DNA from: Hyphomicrobiales bacterium
GTDB lineage: Bacteria; Pseudomonadota; Alphaproteobacteria; Rhizobiales; Rhizobiaceae
Direction: 5' to 3'
Assembly (NCBI GenBank): GCA_900469475.1
Contig: UBXG01000009.1
Location: forward strand, 62,001-126,000
Length of the DNA: 64,000 bases
A program made the translations under genes and the position numbers. Below, piece after piece: positions 54,127 to 63,244 of the stretch; position 1 is the first letter of the stretch, and every line of letters begins with the position of its first letter. The notes below the pieces were generated by a model. That model worked only from the letters and a program-made list of their open reading frames with translations, did not search any database and was not told the origin of the DNA.

Positions 54127-55338
54127 ATGACCAGAAACCAAATCGCAATCATTGGCGGTGGCCCCGCCGGATTGATGGCTGCAGAGACCTTATCGGGGCT
54201 TGGCCATCGCATTGTGGTCTATGACAGCATGCCGACGGTTGCGCGCAAGTTTCTGCTCGCCGGAAAATCCGGTCTCAACATCACGCATTCGGAAGACTAC
54301 AGTGTTTTTGCCACCCGCTTCGGCGCTGCCTCGTCCCGATTGCGCGCGGCACTGGACGATTTCCGGCCCGATGATATCAGAGCCTGGGCGGAAGGCCTGG
54401 GAACGGAAACTTTCGTCGGCTCATCAGGCCGCGTCTTCCCGAAAGTCATGAAGGCATCGCCGCTGCTGCGGGCCTGGCTGGCAAGGCTGGAAGCACTCGA
54501 TGTCAGCATCATGACGCGGCATCGCTGGTGCGGCTTCGAGGACGGCAGTCTGATCTTCGAAACGCCAAAGGGGCGCGAACTTGTGCGTCATGACGCTGTT
54601 CTGCTCGCGCTCGGTGGGGCAAGTTATGCCCGGCTGGGCTCGGATGCGGCATGGGTCAGCTGGCTTCGGGGCGAAGGCATCGATATCGCCGCGTTTCAAC
54701 CGGCCAATTGCGGTTTCGACGTCACCTGGAGTGCGACGTTCAGCGAACGCTTTGCCGGGGAACCACTGAAAGCTGTGACGGCGACATCGCAGGCAGGGAC
54801 TTTCCCCGGCGAATTCGTCATCTCGAAAACGGGGATCGAGGGCAGTCTGGTCTACGCCCATGCCGCCTCGCTGCGCGATCGGTCGGCAAAAACGGGCGAG
54901 GCCTCGCTCGTTGTCGATCTGGCGCCCGGACGCAACGAGGAGCGTTTGGCGCGAGATCTGGGACGGCAGGATCCCAAGGCCAGTTTCTCCAGTCGCCTGC
55001 GCAAGGGCGCTGGCATCGAGGGCGTCAAGGCGGGCCTTTTGCGCGAGCTTGCCGAACCCGCAGTTCTCTCGCACCCGGAAAGTCTTGCCCATCTGATCAA
55101 GGCTTTGCCGATTCCGTTGCTGAGGCCGAGGCCCATTGCCGAGGCCATCTCGTCCGCCGGCGGCATCCGATGGGATGAGCTCGATGAGCGCTATATGTTG
55201 AAGAAGCTCCCCGGCATGTTCGCCGCCGGAGAAATGATCGATTGGGAAGCGCCGACCGGCGGCTATCTTCTGACGGCCTGCTTTGCGACCGGGCATGCAG
55301 CGGCAAAAGGCATGGATGCCTGGCTCAAGAACCGCTGA
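54127..55338 (+). CDS. HI0933/TIGR03862-like FAD-dependent flavoprotein
   Basis: 403 aa. The N-terminal FAD motif IAIIGGGPAGLMAAETL, the family AGKSGLNITHSED segment, SSGRVFPKVMKASPLLRAWL, and the C-terminal GMFAAGEMIDWEAPTGGYLLTACFATG are all present. The wider family includes 3-dehydro-bile-acid reductase BaiN and putative NAD(P)/FAD dehydrogenases; this subgroup has no assigned reaction. It is a single-gene unit divergent from the TetR operon. Confidence 0.85.
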   Translation: MTRNQIAIIGGGPAGLMAAETLSGLGHRIVVYDSMPTVARKFLLAGKSGLNITHSEDYSVFATRFGAASSRLRAALDDFRPDDIRAWAEGLGTETFVGSSGRVFPKVMKASPLLRAWLARLEALDVSIMTRHRWCGFEDGSLIFETPKGRELVRHDAVLLALGGASYARLGSDAAWVSWLRGEGIDIAAFQPANCGFDVTWSATFSERFAGEPLKAVTATSQAGTFPGEFVISKTGIEGSLVYAHAASLRDRSAKTGEASLVVDLAPGRNEERLARDLGRQDPKASFSSRLRKGAGIEGVKAGLLRELAEPAVLSHPESLAHLIKALPIPLLRPRPIAEAISSAGGIRWDELDERYMLKKLPGMFAAGEMIDWEAPTGGYLLTACFATGHAAAKGMDAWLKNR

Positions 55339-55359
55339 CGAGGCTTAAAGCCCGGCCTT

Positions 55360-56313
55360 TCAGCCGAGCCGGCCCTTCTCCATCAGCCAGGCGACCGCCT
55401 CCTGGACTGCCTGCAGAGACGTATAGCGCGGCCGGTATCCGAGTAGCCGTTCGGCCTTGGCGATCGAGCAATTCGGGCTTCGGGCCACATGTTCCCAGGT
55501 CGCCTGCGCATCCTCGGCCGATTGGCTTTCCGCCCATTTTTCGTAAGGCAGAAATTCCAGCTTCGGCTCATGCCCAAACCAGCGCGACATGGCTTCGGCA
55601 TAGCCTCTGAGCGTCAGCGCACCGCTTGAAACCGCGTGGAAAGCCTCTCCCGTTGAAACCCGCCAATTGGCGATAGCGCCCATGAACATCTGCGCGACAT
55701 CATCGGCATGGACATGATGAACCGTCTCCAGGCCGAAATTCGGCAGGACCAGGGTTTCACCGCGCGCCAATGTCGAAAACGCCGACAGGTTGAAATGCCC
55801 GGCGGGATTGAGAGGTTCCCAGCCCGGACCGACGATATGGCCGGGATGGATCAGGGTTGCGGGAAATCCCCTGCGCCGCGCTTCCTCAAGCAGATGCGCT
55901 TCGATCGCAGCTTTCTGGATGCCATAATCGCCGAAGGGCCGCTTCGGCGCCTCTTCCGGCGTCGGAACCACGGTCGAAAATCCATGTGTCCAGATCGTGC
56001 CCGTATGCAGGAAATGGCCGACATGATCGGTGAGCGCCTCTGTCAGATGCCTTGCGCTGTCGAGCGTGAAGCAGATCATGTCGATGACGATATCCGGCTT
56101 CAAGGCACGAATGGCCGGGCCGAAGCTGCCATCCTTCTCCATGGCAGCGCGATCCATCGCGACCATTTCCACTTCGCTCCACGCCTTGTTCGGCGAATAG
56201 GGCTTAGCCTGGCCGCGGCTGATCGCCACCACCTCATGCCCGGCTTCGACCAGCCGCGGCACCAGATAAGTGCCGACATGGCCCGTTGCACCGATAATCA
56301 CCGTGCGCGTCAT
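55360..56313 (-). CDS. NAD-dependent epimerase/dehydratase (extended SDR)
   Basis: 317 aa. Cofactor motif VIIGATGHVGTYLVPRLVEAGHEV; a YGIQKAAIEAHL segment provides the YxxxK active site; VGPGWEPLNPAGHFN and HHVHADDVAQMF follow as in nucleotide-sugar epimerases and cinnamoyl-CoA-reductase-like SDRs. GGGAGGATATC precedes ATG 56313. Substrate unknown. Confidence 0.82.
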   Translation of the reverse strand: MTRTVIIGATGHVGTYLVPRLVEAGHEVVAISRGQAKPYSPNKAWSEVEMVAMDRAAMEKDGSFGPAIRALKPDIVIDMICFTLDSARHLTEALTDHVGHFLHTGTIWTHGFSTVVPTPEEAPKRPFGDYGIQKAAIEAHLLEEARRRGFPATLIHPGHIVGPGWEPLNPAGHFNLSAFSTLARGETLVLPNFGLETVHHVHADDVAQMFMGAIANWRVSTGEAFHAVSSGALTLRGYAEAMSRWFGHEPKLEFLPYEKWAESQSAEDAQATWEHVARSPNCSIAKAERLLGYRPRYTSLQAVQEAVAWLMEKGRLG

Positions 56314-56499
56314 GATATCCTCCCAATGGCCGAGATCGAACGCCGGCGGCGGCCGACGCTCAAGGCGTGATCTGGCCGATGAGAATAGGAGAGCAAGCGG
56401 TTTTGTCATCCCCTCCGATGATGCAAAAAGACGCTCATCACTGTCTTTGCGGCCATTTCAGATGACCATGGTGAATAGACTGGACGAAAGCGGCAGGGA

Positions 56500-56886
56500 T
56501 CAACCGCCCATCATGTCCAACTGCGGCTCGCCGAGCTCCACTGCATGGCCGTCCGGATCGTAGAAACGGAATACGCGCTGCCCCCATTCCTGCCTCTCGA
56601 TCGGATGAATGAGATCGACATGCGGCGCTATCGCTTCGAATGCCGCATCGACGTCCTCATGTTCGAAATAGAGAAGGATGTTCCGCCGCCCATAAGGCCC
56701 GGATGCTTCGCCGTTCGCGCCCCAGACCGTTTTCTCCAGCGACTTTCCGTCATGGATCGCAAAGCCGGTCTCGAACAGCACGAAGTTGCCGAAGTCGTGC
56801 AGGGTCCTGAGGCCCAGCAGATCGCCATAGAATGCCTTCGAGCGTCCGATATCGCTGACAAAGGGGATTGGATTTACGAAACGCAT
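56500..56886 (-). CDS. VOC-superfamily protein
   Basis: 128 aa with paired glyoxalase-like modules (VNPIPFVSDIGRSKAFYGDLLGL and RRNILLYFEHEDVDAAFEAI, ending in FYDPDGHAVELGE). His and Glu residues in the right positions could bind metal. The activity cannot be predicted. It is divergent from the NUDIX gene starting at 57017. Confidence 0.8.
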   Translation of the reverse strand: MRFVNPIPFVSDIGRSKAFYGDLLGLRTLHDFGNFVLFETGFAIHDGKSLEKTVWGANGEASGPYGRRNILLYFEHEDVDAAFEAIAPHVDLIHPIERQEWGQRVFRFYDPDGHAVELGEPQLDMMGG

Positions 56887-57016
56887 CGCCGGGACCCGAT
56901 TGGATTAGAAAATGGGGCAGGAAGAAACAACCTTTAAACTGCTTTGCTATATCCCGGAACCGGATGCCGATATCCGGCACATGATTTCCCATTCGCCGCA
57001 CACTCGGAGGCCATCC

Positions 57017-57520
57017 ATGGCAGAAGCCGCACGAACTATGATCGTTATGGATTCAGGAATATCCCGCTTTCAATTGCGTGCCGGCGCATTGATCCGCTCC
57101 AACGACCATATCCTCATTCACCGTGCGCTTACGGACAACTTCTGGTCCTTGCCCGGTGGGCGGGTGGAATTTCATGAAGCGGGGGCCGAAACGCTTGCCC
57201 GCGAGATCGAAGAGGAAATCGGCTGCAAGGCCACGGTTGGCCCCCTGCGCTTCATCATCGAGAATTTCTTCGAATTTGCCGGGCGACGCGTTCACGAAGT
57301 CGGTTTCTATTATGAAGCGGAACTGCTGCAGCCACTTCCATTTCATGAGACGAACATTGTACATCGGGCGCAGGACGGCGGCGCCGAACTCGAATTTCGC
57401 TGGGCATCTTCCACGCAGCCGGCGCTCGACCGGTTCGATCTGGTGCCCGCTCCCATACGCAACCTCATCGTCACCAATCCCGCCGGCATTCAGCATTTCG
57501 TGCAGCGCAACGCGGCCTGA
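57017..57520 (+). CDS. NUDIX hydrolase
   Basis: 167 aa. The 23-residue NUDIX box is complete: GRVEFHEAGAETLA followed by REIEEEIGC (G-x5-E-x7-REUxEExGU). It hydrolyses a nucleoside diphosphate linked to another moiety, cleaning up or regulating nucleotide derivatives. CGGAGG lies before ATG 57017; in-frame codons further upstream (56912) read through promoter sequence. Confidence 0.87.
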   Translation: MAEAARTMIVMDSGISRFQLRAGALIRSNDHILIHRALTDNFWSLPGGRVEFHEAGAETLAREIEEEIGCKATVGPLRFIIENFFEFAGRRVHEVGFYYEAELLQPLPFHETNIVHRAQDGGAELEFRWASSTQPALDRFDLVPAPIRNLIVTNPAGIQHFVQRNAA

Positions 57521-57625
57521 CTCCCGACCGTTCGCATCAATTGCAACAGCAATAGAATAGCTTCATAAACGCTCCGGCATATTTGCCGGGTTTCCGGCAG
57601 GCTCGAATTATCAGGTCATCATCCA

Positions 57626-58141
57626 ATGTCGCGCATCGCTATCTTGGGAAATGCAGGAGGCGGAAAATCCACCCTCGCCCGCAAATTGGGCGAGCGCCAC
57701 GCAATTCCCCATTTCGAGATCGACAGGCTGCTCTGGCAGGAAGGCTGGGTTCCGGCACCGCTTGAAACTTATGTCGAGCAGCATGAACGGATCCTATCCG
57801 GTGAGAATTGGGTCATCGATGGCTTGGGGCATAAAAATTCGATCTCGATGCGGATAGATCGCGCGACCGAGATCATCCTCATAGATATGCCGCTCTGGAT
57901 GCATTTCTGGCTCGCAGCCGAGCGCCAGATCGCCTGGCAGTCAGGTAAACTCGACCATACACCGGGCGGACTATCGGCCATGCCGCCGACGCGAGATCTA
58001 TTTCGGACCATCTGGGAAATCGAACAGGACTGGATGCCGGACATACGCCGCCTGTGCATCGAAGCGCAGGCAACCGGCAAGACGCTAATACGAATAGGCA
58101 GCGTCGATGAGTTGGATACGTTTATGCAGAAATTGAGGTGA
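57626..58141 (+). CDS. P-loop nucleoside/adenylate-kinase-like protein (topology-modulation type)
   Basis: 171 aa. Walker A GNAGGGKSTLARKLG (residues ~7-21), a substrate-type DRLLWQEGW loop and the IEQDWMPDIRRL C-terminal half match small P-loop ATPases annotated as DNA topology modulation proteins or FlaR-like kinases. The cellular role is unknown. It lies ~105 nt after the NUDIX gene, possibly co-transcribed. Confidence 0.75.
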   Translation: MSRIAILGNAGGGKSTLARKLGERHAIPHFEIDRLLWQEGWVPAPLETYVEQHERILSGENWVIDGLGHKNSISMRIDRATEIILIDMPLWMHFWLAAERQIAWQSGKLDHTPGGLSAMPPTRDLFRTIWEIEQDWMPDIRRLCIEAQATGKTLIRIGSVDELDTFMQKLR

Positions 58142-58369
58142 ACTGCGGACTCAATGACTATTCATGTAAGCCGCAGTCGCGAGAACGGCGGCTGCAAAAA
58201 CCATTCCAAAAGATCAGCGATCTTTGAGATTATCTTCTTTGCCTTAGTTACGAAGGGCTTCTAGCCTCGTCTCAACCCATAAGGGCGATTTGCGTCATCA
58301 CAGCTCGGACACGGCAGGCGATGGCATTACGACCCGAGAACAAAGACGAGCTTGAAAGAGGAAACCTCA

Positions 58370-59416
58370 TTGACCTCCTATACCGCGCCGACCGGCTCCG
58401 ATACATCACTGCCCACGCTCGATCTCCAGCGCTTCTATGCCTCGTCCTCGGACCGCCGGGCATTCGTCGCGGAGCTTCGCAAAGTGCTCTACGACCATGG
58501 TTTCTTCTATCTGACCGGCCATGGCGTCGACCCCAAACTCATTGCCGATGTCGTTGCGACGGCGAAGCGCTTCTTTGCATTGCCGCTTGAAGAAAAGCTC
58601 AAGATTGAAATGGTGAAGTCGCCCCACTTCCGCGGCTACAACCGCGCCGGACAAGAGCGTACCCGCGGCGAACAGGATTGGCGCGAGCAGCTCGACATCA
58701 ACACCGAAAGCTCACCCTTCGAGATCGGCCCGGACACGCCAGCCTGGCGGCGGCTGCAGGGGCCGAACCAGTGGCCGGAAGCATTGCCGGAACTCAAGCC
58801 GCTGCTGCTTGCCTATCAGGCAGAGGTGACGCGCATCGGCATCGATATTCTGAAGGCGATCGCAGCGGCTATCGGCCAAGCGGAAAACGTTTTTGCTGAT
58901 ATCTATGAGCCGCAGGCCTCGCAGCTTCTGAAGATCATCCGCTATCCAGGCCGCGATGTCGCCGAAACGGATCAGGGCGTCGGCGCTCACAAGGATGGCG
59001 GCTTCGTCACCGTGCTGTTGCAGGACGCCACGCCCGGTCTGCGGGTACGCACGGAAGACGGCGTCTGGATCGATGCGCCACCGGTTCCGGGCACCTTCGT
59101 CATCAATACCGGCGAATTGCTCGAGCTTGCGACAAACGGCTTCGTGCGCGCCGATGTGCATGACGTCGTCGCACCGCCTGCCGGCGTCGAGCGCTTCTCC
59201 GTCGCCTTCTTTCTTGGCTCCCGGCCTGATGCGACGATCCCCGTCATCGAACTGCCGGAAGAGTTGAAGCGATCGGAACGCGGCATCTCGGTTGATCCCC
59301 TGAACCCGATCTTCCGTGAAGTCGGCCAGAACCAGCTAAAGAGCCGACTACGCTCCCATCCGGATGTGGCTCGCGCTCACTATGCCGATCTCCTGGCATC
59401 GGAACAGTCGGTTTAG
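58370..59416 (+). CDS. 2-oxoglutarate/Fe(II)-dependent oxygenase (isopenicillin-N-synthase family)
   Basis: 348 aa. A DIOX_N domain (LPTLDLQRFYASSSDRRAFVAELRKVLYDHGFFYLTGHGV) precedes the 2OG-Fe(II) core with iron ligands H207 and D209 (AHKDGG) and H264 (RADVHDVV), and the 2OG-binding R275-x-S277. The start codon is taken as TTG 58370, which has AGAGGAA six nt upstream; another TTG lies at 58352. The gene is convergent with the ferredoxin-P450 pair, so a shared oxidative pathway is possible but not proven. Confidence 0.85.
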   Translation: MTSYTAPTGSDTSLPTLDLQRFYASSSDRRAFVAELRKVLYDHGFFYLTGHGVDPKLIADVVATAKRFFALPLEEKLKIEMVKSPHFRGYNRAGQERTRGEQDWREQLDINTESSPFEIGPDTPAWRRLQGPNQWPEALPELKPLLLAYQAEVTRIGIDILKAIAAAIGQAENVFADIYEPQASQLLKIIRYPGRDVAETDQGVGAHKDGGFVTVLLQDATPGLRVRTEDGVWIDAPPVPGTFVINTGELLELATNGFVRADVHDVVAPPAGVERFSVAFFLGSRPDATIPVIELPEELKRSERGISVDPLNPIFREVGQNQLKSRLRSHPDVARAHYADLLASEQSV

Positions 59417-59478
59417 GCAGGATACCGTCAAGATCGAGGCCAGGTCGCTTATCGGCCACGTCCTCTCGAAGCTAGTTC

Positions 59479-59799
59479 CTAGTGCTGGCTATCGGGCACG
59501 ATGACTCGCATGCCGTCGACGACATTGCTTGCGAGGATTTGACAGCTTAGGCGGCTATTCGGCATCGGCTCCATCACGAATTCGATCATCATCGCTTCCT
59601 CCTCGGAAGGCGATGGCAGACGATCGAGATGAGGCTGCTCGATGTAGCAGTGACAGGTGCCGCAGGCCAAGGCGCCGCCGCATTGCGCCACGATGCCGTC
59701 GATGCCGCTCCTGACGGCGATGGCCATCAGCGTCTCGCCCTCCTGTGCCTGGACGCGCGTCTCGCGGCCGGCGGAATCGATGAACACGATTTCACACAT
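59479..59799 (-). CDS. [2Fe-2S] ferredoxin, adrenodoxin/putidaredoxin type
   Basis: 106 aa. Cluster ligands follow C-x5-C-x2-C...C (QCGGALACGTCHC and SRLSCQ), the pattern of P450-partner ferredoxins. ATG 59799 has GGAGAATG just upstream. It lies 30 nt after the P450 stop in the same direction, so the two are one operon. No ferredoxin reductase is nearby; a shared cellular reductase must serve it. Confidence 0.9.
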   Translation of the reverse strand: MCEIVFIDSAGRETRVQAQEGETLMAIAVRSGIDGIVAQCGGALACGTCHCYIEQPHLDRLPSPSEEEAMMIEFVMEPMPNSRLSCQILASNVVDGMRVIVPDSQH

Positions 59800-59828
59800 T
59801 GCATTCTCCATATTTTCGGCAAATCCGC

Positions 59829-61061
59829 TCATGCGGCGATGAGGCGAATGTCCAGACGTTTCGGTCCGCGCACCGACAGGCCACGCTTATAGGCGGGATT
59901 GTCGTCCAGCAGTTCGATCGAGCGAGTGCGCTGCAGAAGCGTCGAGAAAATGATCTCCATATCCAGCCGGGCCAGATGATTGCCGAGACAGAAATGTGCG
60001 CCGCCGCCAAACGCCAGATGGCGATTGGGCGTGCGCCCGACGTCGAACTCGTCGGGCGACTCGAATTGTTCGGGATCGCGATTGGCCGCGCCATAGAGCA
60101 GACCGATCTTCGTGCCCTTTGGCAACAGCTTGCCGGCAATCGTCCTTTCCTCGGTCAGATAGCGATGGAAGAATGGCAGCGGCGACTCGAAACGGAACAT
60201 TTCCTGAATGGCCGTCGACATCACCGTCGGCGTTTCACGCAACATCTTCAAAGCATGGGGATATTGCAGCAAAGCATGCATGCCGCTGCCCAGCACATCG
60301 ATCGTCGAGCCATGCCCGGCCATCAGGATTAGCATGCAAGTGGAAACGAGTTCGTCTTCGGTAAGCTCTCCGGCGGCATGCGCCTCGGTCAGCCGACAGA
60401 GAAGATCGTCGCGCGGCGTGCTTAAGCGCTCGGTAATGAGTTCCTTGAGAAGTTCGTAAAACTCCGTCGTCGCACGTTCGGCGATCGCCTTGCGCTCCGC
60501 GCTGCGATCGACGTCGAAATATTGCACGACGTCTTCCGACCACTTGCGCAGTTGCCCGGCATATTCCTCCGGCACGCCCAGCACCGAACCGATAATGTGG
60601 CCCGGAACCTGCGAAGCAAGATCCTCGACGAAATCGATCGTACCTGCCTGCAGGAGACGGTCGAGCAGACGGTCGACGAAATCCTGTATCATGCCGCGCT
60701 GGCGCGCGACGAGCGCAGGCGTAAACTCACGAAAGACCTTGCGGCGCAGACGGTCGTGGGTTTCGCCATCGGAATCCAGCAGGCTGAATTGCACGAAACG
60801 GGAATGGTTCGGCATGTCATGCCAGTTCTGCCGAACCTTCTGCTCCCGTATTTCATCCGGTGAGAGAAAGAACTCGAGAGACCGCACGAGCGTCTTGTCG
60901 GCGGCAGCGGCGGCCACATCCTGATAGCGCGACAGCAGCCATATGTCGAACTGCTCATAGTAGACTGGACCCGGGCTGGCGCGCAGCACGCGGTAAGACG
61001 CATAGGGATCGTCCGTAAACGCCTGCGAGAGCGGATCAAATGCTGGAGTTGCCATCGGCAT
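59829..61061 (-). CDS. Cytochrome P450 with non-canonical I-helix
   Basis: 410 aa soluble class I P450. The heme-thiolate motif FGGGAHFCLG places the cysteine at 358, and the ExxR pair is E287-R290 (EMFR). The I-helix reads AGHGST (248-253) where most P450s have AG-x-(D/E)-T-T: the conserved acid is Gly251 and the catalytic Thr is Ser252. ATG 61061 is used; an in-frame TTG at 61079 is weaker. It is first gene of an operon with its ferredoxin and divergent from an AraC regulator. Substrate unknown. Confidence 0.9.
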   Translation of the reverse strand: MPMATPAFDPLSQAFTDDPYASYRVLRASPGPVYYEQFDIWLLSRYQDVAAAAADKTLVRSLEFFLSPDEIREQKVRQNWHDMPNHSRFVQFSLLDSDGETHDRLRRKVFREFTPALVARQRGMIQDFVDRLLDRLLQAGTIDFVEDLASQVPGHIIGSVLGVPEEYAGQLRKWSEDVVQYFDVDRSAERKAIAERATTEFYELLKELITERLSTPRDDLLCRLTEAHAAGELTEDELVSTCMLILMAGHGSTIDVLGSGMHALLQYPHALKMLRETPTVMSTAIQEMFRFESPLPFFHRYLTEERTIAGKLLPKGTKIGLLYGAANRDPEQFESPDEFDVGRTPNRHLAFGGGAHFCLGNHLARLDMEIIFSTLLQRTRSIELLDDNPAYKRGLSVRGPKRLDIRLIAA

Positions 61062-61184
61062 GATGAGGACCTCATCCAATCTGGTTCATCGGCCATAGAA
61101 TACAGCGTCAAACGACGAAAGGACATGGATGCGAGCCGCAGCCATATGGATAAAACTCTCATTCCGAAACAGAATTAAGTCGCC

Positions 61185-62057
61185 ATGACCCATGAAGCGA
61201 TTTTACCAGAGACCCTCCCTCTCGACGACGTCTTCTTTCAGACTCCGGGCAAGTTGTCTCGGGCGTTCCCTTACACGCTTCTCGCCGCCGGGCGCCGGGT
61301 TTGCACACCTGCTGAAATGCCGATCGCCCATCGCTTCAACCATCACACCCTGATCCTTACTCTCAGTGGAAAAGGCCTGCTGCAGGTCAATGGGGTTTCG
61401 AGCTTGCTGCATGAGAGGACGATCGCTTGGCTCGATTCCTCGATGCTTTATTCGCATCGCTGCGAGCCGCGCCATTCGCACTGGTCCTACCTATGGCTGG
61501 GTTTCGTCGGATATGGGCTCGATACCCTGTTCGACAGCCTTGATGTGATCGGCAATCCGATCTTCGACACGGCCAACACCCGCGATCCGAAGGCGCTGTT
61601 CGAAGGCATCCTGCGGGAAGTAGAGACGGGTAGCTTTCTTGCTGACAACAGATGCTTTGCCCTGCTGGCACAGTTGATTTCATTCCTTGTATCCGAGCGC
61701 GCCGAAAGCAGCGAACTCAGCGCCTCCGTACAACGATTGCAACGGGTTATGGAATTGGTCCGCGCCGACCTGACACGCCCCTGGGCGATAGAAGACCTCG
61801 CGACCGCCGCCAATCTAAGCCAGGCGCAATTGTTCCGCCGCTTTCGCCAGAGAATGGGAACGACGCCTCTGGATTGGCTGCGCCATGAGCGTGTGAATGC
61901 CGCAAAGCCGTTGCTGGTCGTAACGGACGAGCAGATCAGCCGGATAGCCGCCCGATGCGGCTACCCCGACCCTTTTCACTTTGCCCGCGACTTCAAGAAG
62001 CTGGTCGGCGTTACTCCCAGCGAGTTCAGGCGGCAGGGCCGGAGCTCGAGGCCATAG
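61185..62057 (+). CDS. AraC-family transcriptional regulator with cupin-like sensor
   Basis: 290 aa. The N-terminal cupin-type arm (FNHHTLILTLSGKGLLQVNG) is followed by two AraC helix-turn-helix motifs (PWAIEDLATAANLSQAQLFRRFRQRMGTTPLDWL and ISRIAARCGYPDPFHFARDFKKLVGVTPSEF, residues ~190-285). It is divergent from the P450-ferredoxin operon across a 123-nt gap, so it is the likely activator of that operon. Confidence 0.87.
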   Translation: MTHEAILPETLPLDDVFFQTPGKLSRAFPYTLLAAGRRVCTPAEMPIAHRFNHHTLILTLSGKGLLQVNGVSSLLHERTIAWLDSSMLYSHRCEPRHSHWSYLWLGFVGYGLDTLFDSLDVIGNPIFDTANTRDPKALFEGILREVETGSFLADNRCFALLAQLISFLVSERAESSELSASVQRLQRVMELVRADLTRPWAIEDLATAANLSQAQLFRRFRQRMGTTPLDWLRHERVNAAKPLLVVTDEQISRIAARCGYPDPFHFARDFKKLVGVTPSEFRRQGRSSRP

Positions 62058-62213
62058 AGACATGAGACATCAAATACCTCTCGGTTTCTGAGCCAAGGGC
62101 TCCTCGACATAGCTAACCCGATTGGCGCGGCGCATATGACGGGCTAAGAGTTGCGACAGCTCACACCCGCGTCTTTCCGAAACGAACGCCGCGCCCTAAC
62201 CAGGGATTGAAAA

Positions 62214-63140
62214 ATGACGACCGAACAAAGCGTTCTGCGCATTTCCATTATCGTGACGTTCGTTCTCGCCGTCGCCGGTATTGTCTTCGGCCTTCTCTCC
62301 GGCTCCTACGCAATCGTCTTCGATGGCATCTACGCACTGACGGATGCGAGCATGACGATCGTTGCGCTGGTCGTTTCCAATCTGATCGTATCTTCGGCGA
62401 CAAACACAACCGCCGCCGGCAAATTCGCCAAGCATTTCACCATGGGTTTCTGGCATCTCGAGCCCATGGTGCTCGGCCTCAATGGTGTGCTGCTGACGGG
62501 AGCAGCAGTCTATGCCTTGATCAACGCCGTCGGCAGCATCATGAGCGGCGGACGGCATCTTTCTTTCGATCAGGCCATCATCTATGCCGTCCTGACCATG
62601 ATCATCGCCTTCCTGATGGCCGCCTATGCCACGCGAGCGAACAGGACCATCGGATCCAACTTCATTGCACTGGATGCCAAGGCCTGGGTGATGACCGGCA
62701 GCCTCAGCGCCGCATTGCTCCTCGCCTTCATCTTCGGCTTCTTCATCCAAGGAACGAAGCTGCAGTGGATGTCGCCCTATGTCGATCCGGTCGCCCTAGC
62801 TCTCGTCTGCCTCATCGTCATTCCCATGCCGGTCGGAACGATCAAGCAGGCATTTGCCGATATCCTGCTCGTGACGCCCGCGGATCTGCGGGACCATGTC
62901 GACCGCGTAGCGGCTGAAATCGTTCAACGCTACAATTTCCTGTCCTACCGCTCCTATGTCGCGCGCGTCGGCCGCGGCAGGCAGATCGAGCTTTACTTCA
63001 TCGTGCCGCCGGATGGACCTGCGAAGAAGCTGGAGGAATGGGACCATATCCGTGACGAGATCGGCGAAGCGATCGGTGGCGAAGGCCCGGACCGCTGGCT
63101 GACGATTGCATTTACGACCGATCCGGAATGGGCCGATTAA
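62214..63140 (+). CDS. Cation diffusion facilitator (CDF) transporter
   Basis: 308 aa with about six hydrophobic helices. The N-terminal half has SYAIVFDGIYALTDASMTI, where CDF proteins carry the membrane metal-binding Asp (FDGIYALTD). The second site is ALDAKAW (D in helix 5). A C-terminal cytoplasmic ferredoxin-like domain follows (YRSYVARVGRGRQIELYFIV). It exports divalent metal by proton antiport; the metal cannot be told. GGGATTGAAAA precedes the ATG with a weak ribosome site. Confidence 0.82.
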   Translation: MTTEQSVLRISIIVTFVLAVAGIVFGLLSGSYAIVFDGIYALTDASMTIVALVVSNLIVSSATNTTAAGKFAKHFTMGFWHLEPMVLGLNGVLLTGAAVYALINAVGSIMSGGRHLSFDQAIIYAVLTMIIAFLMAAYATRANRTIGSNFIALDAKAWVMTGSLSAALLLAFIFGFFIQGTKLQWMSPYVDPVALALVCLIVIPMPVGTIKQAFADILLVTPADLRDHVDRVAAEIVQRYNFLSYRSYVARVGRGRQIELYFIVPPDGPAKKLEEWDHIRDEIGEAIGGEGPDRWLTIAFTTDPEWAD

Positions 63141-63244
63141 GCGCCGCCGCACCCGCCAGTCTACCGATACTACAGAGCGAAGATCGACCAAGCCGCGATG
63201 CACAAAATGCCGAGGCAATTTGGCAAGAGCACCCGCTAAAAAGA

